Positions 35,201 through 38,394 of a DNA stretch of 38,394 nucleotides are shown here, piece after piece. The stretch spans positions 1-38,394 of the forward strand of contig JAIXXV010000002.1 of assembly GCA_027490575.1 (NCBI GenBank). Direction: 5' to 3'. The notes below the pieces were generated by a model, which saw only the letters and a list, made by a program, of their open reading frames with translations, ran no database searches and was not told where the DNA came from. Each line of letters opens with the position of its first letter. The first letter of the stretch is position 1. Origin of the DNA: a bacterium (lineage in GTDB: Bacteria; Patescibacteriota; Minisyncoccia; Phycocordibacterales; CAIZLB01). The position numbers and the translations under genes were made by a program.

Positions 35201-38200
35201 CTGGTGGTCTTATAGGAATACACAGAATAACCACAACTCCTGGACAAGGTGATATCTTGAATTCATATGCTACAGGTAATGTAACTGCTATTGGTGGTAT
35301 TGGTTCAAATGGAAATATTGGTGGAAACGCTGGTACTGGTGGAACTATAGGTGGATCAGGTGGTGTAGGAGGTCCGTCAGGTATAGGTGGAGAGGCTTAT
35401 GCAGGTGGTCTAGTAGGTCTTGCAAGTGTTACAACTGGTTTTATAAATTATACAAATAACTTTACCACCATAGTAAGCGTTAATGCTATTGGAGGTGCAT
35501 CTGGAAATGGTGGAATTGCTGGGGCGTCTACAGCTGGTGGAACTGGAGCGGGTGGTGCTAGTGCCGCATCTGGTTCAAGTGCCTCAGGAGGAGCTGCGTA
35601 TGCCGGAGGTTTGATTGCTCAGGTTGTTGCCACTGCAAGTAACAACTTGCAGATATCAAATAACTATTCAATCGGTAATGTTAGCGCAACAGGAGGAGCG
35701 TCAGGTAATGGTGCTAACGGTGTAGTCGGCGGAGCAGGAGGAACAAATAGTATTGGTGGAGCAGGAGGAGCTGGTGGAGCTGACGGTACTGGAGGTGCTG
35801 CCTATGCTGGTGGTCTTATAGGAACAAATGGAACGGCAGGAGGTGTTGGTGGTGGTATAATCCAAGATAATTCATTTGCATCAGGTACTACAACGGCTAC
35901 AGGTGGTAGTGTTGGGATAGCAGGAACTGGTGGCACTGGCGGTGCAAGTAATATTGGTACAGCTACAACTGGAGCTACGGGCGGAAACGGCGGTGCTGCT
36001 GGTGCCGGAGGTGCTGCGTATGCTGGAGGTTTGATAGCAAACAATGGAGCAACAGGAGTTGTTTTGAATTCTTTTGCAACAGGTACAGTAATAGCTGTAG
36101 GAGTAAATGGTGGTAATGGAGGTACAGGTGGTAATGGAGGTGATGCATCTCTAAGTACAGGTGCTGGCGGACTTGCTGGTATCGGAGGTACTGCTGGAGC
36201 AGGTGGAGCAAGTTTTGCAGGTGGACTTGTTGCAAACAATGTCAGCGTGTTAAACACAATTACAACAAGTTACTTTGTTGGATCTCTGGTGTCAGGTATT
36301 AGCGGAAACGGAGGTGTGGGAGGAACAGGAGGAAACGGAGGTCTTGGTGGATCAGCTGCAACTGGTGGTGATGGACGTCAAGGAGGTACAGCCGGAGTCG
36401 GTGGAGTTTTATACGTAGGTGGATTTGTAGGCTTCAATAACGGAACAATACAGACTTTTTCATATGCAAGAACTAATGTAACTGGAGTTGCTGGTTCTGG
36501 TGGTGCGGGAGGTGCAGGAGGAAATGGTGTCAATGGATCAAATGGAACTTCAGGTAATGGAGGAAATGGCGGTGCAGGTGGTGTAGGTATCATAGGAGGT
36601 GCAGGAGGTGCTGGTTATGTAGGTGGTTTTGTCGGGTGGCACAACACCTCAAGAACAATTAGTGATGCTTTTGCAATAGGCAGTGTCACAGTTCTTGGAG
36701 GAAACGGTGGTAATGGAGGAGTTGGTGGAAATGGTGGTAATGGAGGAAATGGTGCATTGTCTGGTACGGGCGGAACTGGAGGTGTTGCTGGTGCAAGTGG
36801 TGCTGGAGCAAATACAGATGTTGTATACGGAGGTGGGTTTGCAGGATACAGTGCAGGTATAATAAACACAGTTTACTCAATTGGATCAGTTTCTGTTACA
36901 GGTGGTGCTGGTGGTAATACAGGTAATGGAGGAAATGCTGGAAACGGTGGAAATGGTGGACCAACGGGTGCAGGTGGTGCCGGTGGCGCTCAAGGTGCAA
37001 CTGCCGCTGCTGGTAATGGAGGTATTCCAGCCGCAGGTGGACTAATAGGTCGTATTTTTACAGGAGGGTCTCTATTAAACTCATGGACATCTGGAGCGGT
37101 CTCAGTTTCTGGAGGTAATGGTGGAAACGGAGGTGTTAGAGGTAATTCAGGAACAGGAGGTGCTGGCGGTACTGGAGCAGGAGGAGTTGGTGGTGCTAGT
37201 ATCTCAGGTGGTGCTGGAGGAGGAGGTGCACCCGCATTTGCTGGAGGACTTGTTGGTGAACTAATTAATGCATCAATCATTAACAGCTATGCTTCAACTA
37301 GCGTATATCTACTAGGAAGTAATGGAGGAAACGGTGGTAATGGAGGAAATGGTGGCGCAGGAGGAACAGGAGGATCTTCAGGTAACGGTGGTGCCGGTTC
37401 AAGTGGACTTGTTGGTGGTACAGGTATCGTCGCAGGAAATGTATTTGGAGGAAGTTTTGTTGGAGACGTTCTTGGTTCAACAATTACAAATGCATATGCA
37501 CTAGGCAGTGTCACTGTTATTGCAGGTAATCCTGGTGTTGGTGGAAATGGAGGAAATGGTGGAAATGGAGGTGTGGCTGGCGGAGCTAGTGCGGGTTCAA
37601 ATGGAAACGGAGGATCAGGTGGAGCTGGAGGTGCAGGTGCATCAGCTTTTGCTGGCGGTCTATTGGGAAGAAATGGTACAACTGTTGTTACAAATACATA
37701 TGCAACAGGTATTCCTGTTGCAACTAGAAGTCTGGGTGCTTCTGGAGGTACAGGCGGGGTAGCTGGAGTTGGAGCAGGTGCTGCTGGTTCGCCAGGTGCT
37801 AATGGGGCCACTGGAGCATCTTCTGCTCTAGAACAAGCTGGAGGTATTGTAGGAAGTACAGGCGGAACATTCTCTTCAGGTTATTTTGATGCTACAACAT
37901 CAGGTGCAACTTTCGCTGCTGGGAACTCAACAAACCCTAGTGGAACAGCCAGTAGGACTACAACACAAATGGAGCAACAAGCCACATTTACTGGTTGGGA
38001 TTTCACTACGCTTCCTGTTTGGAAAATAGTAGAAAATTCAACGTATCCGTATTTTGGATATCAAACATCACCTGAAGCGCCTACAAATGTAGTTGCAGTA
38101 GGTGGAAACGCTCAGGCAACTATAACTTTCACTCCACCTGGAGATGTTGGAGGTTCACCAGTTCTGTACTACACCGTCACATCAAATGCCGGTCACACTG

Positions 38201-38394
38201 CAGTCGGTGGTTCATCACCAATCACAGTACTAGGTCTAACTAACGGTACTACTTACACATTTACAGTAACTGCAACTAATGCATTCGGTACAAGTACAAT
38301 ATCTGCTACAAGTAATTCTGTAACTCCTGCAACTGTTCCAGATGCTCCTACTAACGTAGTTGCAGTTCGTGGAAACACTGAAGCTACAATCACA
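26299..38394 (+). CDS. Giant GLUG/Gly-Gly-X repeat surface protein, 3' end outside window
   Basis: One frame stays open for 4032 codons and runs off the window. A signal peptide (about 1-34, ending KTFA) is followed by a Ser/Thr-rich stalk (about 37-225), then a region with the DxDGDGYLDH-WIVPHLS motif (about 230-315) seen in CPR and DPANN surface proteins. A beta region follows (315-433), then a WVGGTGNW beta-helix-like domain (437-570). From residue 640 to about 3855 there are about 50 GLUG-type units with glycine-rich inserts. A closing block (GWDF, VWKI, YPYFGY, about 3895-3920) ends the GLUG array, and fibronectin type III domains start at 3922 and 4015, the second cut by the window end. 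No cysteine is seen. It is a likely secreted adhesin or cell-contact fibre; attachment is unknown. Confidence 0.9.
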   Translation, partial: MKQKSLHFINTFLLSLVIMTSVFFVYPFKTFAEDEVAPTTTESVSAPVESIAPTETVVEVTTQETTNTSNNTTYTSTETTTTNSENNNVQVTNTGSGSESNSSTGTTTDDQSIITNENSTSTSPTSGTSTSTPDTSTSTTDNSTTTIAIETNPTSTSSSTESTSTSTTADTTSTSTDSASNLSNDETSTASSTQSITTTQTTTTTDTNTSTSTEIFSTSTNALSPNISEALDDGKKIVTISSPEGYDPATMINIPVKISIPEMFKVGQEDQIQIKWQNNENLNMQFVATDEDGDGYLDHVSWIVPHLSTQIFEIIFVSSALRLDADKNIIDDVYSFIKDRDQNYVSVSNGQFVRVTFEHLLDNTRDITLFARPTNPGESVTVEAYTLDGTLVGTFATINADGRYSLVLNNLANPSAVFDLKIMGNLDIDYIIDPNAFWVGGTGNWSDPTKWSSTSNGAGGSFGGIPDATTAVFIDASSGNASSIITINTNATVGSITVNGYTGTIVQSANLTITNASGQSGNYVQNSAATFTATNPGTNTFSATGNFAINAGTFRRYTGLGISSDPFVVFDVYGLQGMSTNLGSSYKLNNDISASVTSGWNSASGFRPIGNLATPFTGIFDGNNFAINDLFIATTSANYVGLFGYSTNLIKDVYLNSASISATSTNGAVGSNGANGTNGAATSNGANGGAGTAGATLFLGGIVGYNTGILSNVSVSGSVNGTGGSGGVGGTGGNGGNITTGANTGGLGGSAVSNAAAVGGLAYVGGIVGYSQQGSVTSASSSATVIGIGGAGGASGNAGNGGNGSTAGVGTGIGGAGGSAAVAGAGNIAYVGGVVGWLHTGTLSSSNATGEVTAIGGAGGNAGTSGAGGNAGTGAGGANIGGVGGAGASGGAAAAAFAGGLAGNNSGTIQEGSFATGRIIAIGGTPGNGSAGSTGGASAAGSTVAAASGLTAVGGAGGAGAAAYAGGLVALNNISGVITGTSTLIYAAGEVTATGSSGRNGTAGGAGGSAALTTSGTGGVGGSGGAGGAGGAGYAGGLVALNQGVISAVSSSVGTTTVMGGAGGNGGTGGVGGARGSAGTSGVGGASGNGGSAAVLPSYAGGVVGSNTGIVEWASSTNVVIGTAGAGGAGGTGAAGQTGLAGIAGGNGGAAGVLFIGGVAGNSTFSINNTNHTLGAVIGTAGAGGAAGVGGAGGAWAGGTQGASGAAVVGGIVYAGGVVGHNNGTTVFNSYSTGPVTGTAGVGGAGVQGGNGYTFTTGVAGVAGGVGLTGGIAYVGGVVGFLNNGEIQNSYSTGVITSFGGAGGAGGNGGNGGAGTSNTGGAGGAGGNGGTGGIAYSGGVTGIILIGTVSGSYNTGDIIATGGNGGVAGNGGNGGIGGTNFAGGVGAGAGVGGAAGNSAAGGVAGQSAGIIQSNSYSAGNVTALSGTAQAGGVGGNGGASTGTFVGAAAVGGSGGAGGAGGSPFAGGIVGNNTNSIVDSYASGNIVATASAGGNGGSAGLAGSNASGGASSTGAAGANGGAGGAGAIAHAGGIAGLNAASITNVYVASGFATSTGGNGGAGADGGNAGVGGTGALGAVGGNGGAGANGAIGYAGGLVGFNSAGNVNSSYSTMSVVAIGGSSGNSGNGGNGGAGAVGGAGGGTAGTGVGVGAPGYAGGLIGMNSGSVNGSYSTGDATSIGGVGGANGRGGNGGSRATSAGASGGASGTVVTNIGGISYAGGLIGFNTTNGSIAASYATGNANATGGAGANGPSGANGGSTGGSFTGGSGVAGQSGTTGGVASAGGLVGLNTGTVSSNSYAAGSAFAIGGTGGAGGNGGNAGASGPNFAGVTGVAGGNGGNGGASYAGGIFGINTSVGVTITIANATGTFSSIGGMAGSAGNGGNGGNGSTTPATIGGVGGAGGTGGTGGLSATGGIAGFSSEGTIRDIIYTITSITATGGTAGAGGIGGNAGASGNVSGGSAATGGSGGTGGVGGAINLGGIVGDNAGFIENVIVIGSLNATGTVGAAGNIGGLGGNGSLGVSGHTGGTGGAGGNGGNGGLIYIGGIAGTSNGNISNSTTTGGSIMVTGASGANGGAGSAGGVGGSGSGRNGVGGAGGTGGSIGLAFAGGIIGHSSLASTLLDKVSSTQNITVISGNAGNGGNSVDGVNGAAGSAGGIGGNGGAAASAVSAGGIVGYIAGSGFTINTSYATGNVVVVGGNGGNGQVGGVGANAISAVAGGAGGNGGAGGAGGFAYGGGLVGFINTIALISDSYATGEVSVTSGNGGNAGNGGAGGTGGASQVGGVGGVGGAGGLGGSLFSGGLVGQIASGNISNSYSTGAVEGISGNGGNSGNGGNGGNGGSGSVGTIGTAGTAGAAGGINYTGGLVGFNTSHILLSYHVSGTVTAISGNGGNGGAGGNGGASGNVTGGSAVAGGAGAAGGIGGALSAGGLVGLSGATALSSSITDSYATTDVVATSGNGGSGGVGGNGGNGSAGTNHTGGVGGAGGAGGSGANVFAGSLQIGGLVGQNTLGTISGSYSRTGTITAIGGNGGIAALGGIGGVGTGTAVHGVGGAGATGGSGSTIYAGGLVGFTTGVVQNTSYSQTTLIVTSGSGANGSNGISATANSGAAGSVPGGGGSAGLIFVGGLAGYTTSNVISSYASYDSVSGKGNITFTSGTPGNGGNAGNGGSGLAAGGAGGAGAVATLGSGGASSLVFVGGLSGFASGVITSSYAININISGSIGAGGNGGSGGNGGNGIGSFNGGVGSVGGIGGAGGTVLSGGLVGEYFPTAATAGSIQGGSYSNININVVAGNGGNGGAGGNGGASGSGQSTGTSAVAGVGGAGGAGATAFAGGLVGRINGTTQIIQIADSYATGSTTATAGNGGNGGAGGNGGNGSTGSGTHAGATGGLGGVAGVGGESNAGGLLGRGDITTGALDTISVYSTGAVNAIGGNAGTAGTGGNGGASATGAAGSAGGGGVIAAVGGAAYAGGLIGIHRITTTPGQGDILNSYATGNVTAIGGIGSNGNIGGNAGTGGTIGGSGGVGGPSGIGGEAYAGGLVGLASVTTGFINYTNNFTTIVSVNAIGGASGNGGIAGASTAGGTGAGGASAASGSSASGGAAYAGGLIAQVVATASNNLQISNNYSIGNVSATGGASGNGANGVVGGAGGTNSIGGAGGAGGADGTGGAAYAGGLIGTNGTAGGVGGGIIQDNSFASGTTTATGGSVGIAGTGGTGGASNIGTATTGATGGNGGAAGAGGAAYAGGLIANNGATGVVLNSFATGTVIAVGVNGGNGGTGGNGGDASLSTGAGGLAGIGGTAGAGGASFAGGLVANNVSVLNTITTSYFVGSLVSGISGNGGVGGTGGNGGLGGSAATGGDGRQGGTAGVGGVLYVGGFVGFNNGTIQTFSYARTNVTGVAGSGGAGGAGGNGVNGSNGTSGNGGNGGAGGVGIIGGAGGAGYVGGFVGWHNTSRTISDAFAIGSVTVLGGNGGNGGVGGNGGNGGNGALSGTGGTGGVAGASGAGANTDVVYGGGFAGYSAGIINTVYSIGSVSVTGGAGGNTGNGGNAGNGGNGGPTGAGGAGGAQGATAAAGNGGIPAAGGLIGRIFTGGSLLNSWTSGAVSVSGGNGGNGGVRGNSGTGGAGGTGAGGVGGASISGGAGGGGAPAFAGGLVGELINASIINSYASTSVYLLGSNGGNGGNGGNGGAGGTGGSSGNGGAGSSGLVGGTGIVAGNVFGGSFVGDVLGSTITNAYALGSVTVIAGNPGVGGNGGNGGNGGVAGGASAGSNGNGGSGGAGGAGASAFAGGLLGRNGTTVVTNTYATGIPVATRSLGASGGTGGVAGVGAGAAGSPGANGATGASSALEQAGGIVGSTGGTFSSGYFDATTSGATFAAGNSTNPSGTASRTTTQMEQQATFTGWDFTTLPVWKIVENSTYPYFGYQTSPEAPTNVVAVGGNAQATITFTPPGDVGGSPVLYYTVTSNAGHTAVGGSSPITVLGLTNGTTYTFTVTATNAFGTSTISATSNSVTPATVPDAPTNVVAVRGNTEATIT
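26404..26970 (+). repeat. Ser/Thr-rich low-complexity stalk
   Basis: This part of the giant gene encodes about 190 residues that are mostly Thr and Ser with some Asn, Glu, Asp and Pro, in TST/STST-like runs. Such stalks are extended, and are glycosylated in many surface proteins. It sits between the signal peptide and the first folded region. Confidence 0.8.
28216..37866 (+). repeat. Array of about 50 GLUG-type units with PGRS-like glycine inserts
   Basis: I count 49 landmarks of the form (A/V/S)-GG-(L/I/V)-x-G/A from 28396 to 37840, after a first YVGLFGYS at 28213. Mean spacing is 197 nt (66 residues). Each unit has a GLUG-like core (AGGLVGxNxGxIxNSYATGxVxA) of about 28 residues and an insert of about 30-45 residues built from GGX triplets (GGNGGAGG and the like). 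The inserts sit at the same place in every unit. Codons alternate between GGA and GGT, so units are similar in protein but not identical in DNA. Well-preserved examples lie at 31078, 31264, 33004 and 33385. Confidence 0.9.

Noticed and set aside
26369-37762. Plus-strand Gln/Leu- or Glu/Val-rich open frames inside the giant gene
   Set aside because: All sit in the same +1-shifted frame relative to the continuous 4032-codon frame and only reflect the repetitive codons.
28230-37811. Many long Pro/Ala-rich open frames on the minus strand of the giant gene
   Set aside because: They are the antisense reading of GGA/GGT glycine codons, which rarely produce stops. Proline runs mirror the glycine inserts exactly, and the frames have no promoter or domain logic.
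28261-37860. CRISPR array or DNA-level tandem repeat
   Set aside because: The periodicity is only at protein level. Units differ in length and synonymous codons, and no repeat/spacer structure exists.
28261-37860. Collagen-like protein
   Set aside because: The triplets are GGX with Asn/Ala/Thr/Val, and proline is very rare, so a Gly-Pro-X triple helix is not supported.

Overview
The window looks like a chromosomal fragment of a Candidate Phyla Radiation bacterium, most likely Parcubacteria-like (inferred from gene content and style, not from a marker tree). Signs are the AT-rich but not extreme composition, a streamlined type IV pilus cassette, BNR/fibronectin/peptidoglycan-binding secreted proteins, the lemA/htpX pair, short single-copy housekeeping genes and no recognisable Shine-Dalgarno sequences. 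The genetic code looks standard: TGA is a stop and glycine is GGN. Stops are 13 TAG, 10 TAA and one TGA among the complete genes.

Layout. 193-5953: envelope genes (CapA-like phosphoesterase, LemA, a small membrane protein, HtpX protease, a secreted Asp-box propeller with a peptidoglycan-binding tail, and a membrane-anchored DsbA-like protein). 6083-8842: RNA and DNA housekeeping (DEDD exonuclease overlapping hisS, and divergent truB). 8916-13564: a compact type IV pilus cassette with a short PilB/PilT ATPase, PilC, a prepilin carrying a beta-propeller, a minor prepilin and a coiled-coil protein. 13631-16852: enolase with a basic tail, a coiled-coil protein and a tRNA-dihydrouridine synthase. 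16853-17474: a GC-rich block with a strong promoter, nested hairpins and a strong terminator, probably an unidentified structured RNA of about 350-400 nt. 17475-22951: a PMR1-like Ca2+/Mn2+ P-type ATPase, a secreted three-repeat protein and a short DnaX. 23099-24330: a foreign-looking secreted protein behind a long hairpin leader. 24476-26190: tRNA-Gln(UUG), a 4-TM protein overlapping a candidate 2H phosphoesterase, and a convergent HTH/coiled-coil protein.

The last 12 kb (26299 to the window end) is one open frame of 4032 codons that leaves the window still open. It encodes a signal peptide, a Ser/Thr-rich stalk, two globular regions, about 50 GLUG-type beta-repeats separated by PE_PGRS-like Gly-Gly-X inserts, a GLUG-array closing domain, and fibronectin type III domains. 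This giant surface protein, together with the propeller-bearing prepilin, is the most unusual material here. Both would fit contact with a host or prey cell, which is inference.

Regulation. Many start codons lie 6-10 nt after a TATAAT-like box, often an extended TGnTATAAT. This places the predicted transcription start at or next to the ATG, so the window appears rich in leaderless mRNAs. This signal also revises the start of the DsbA-like gene.
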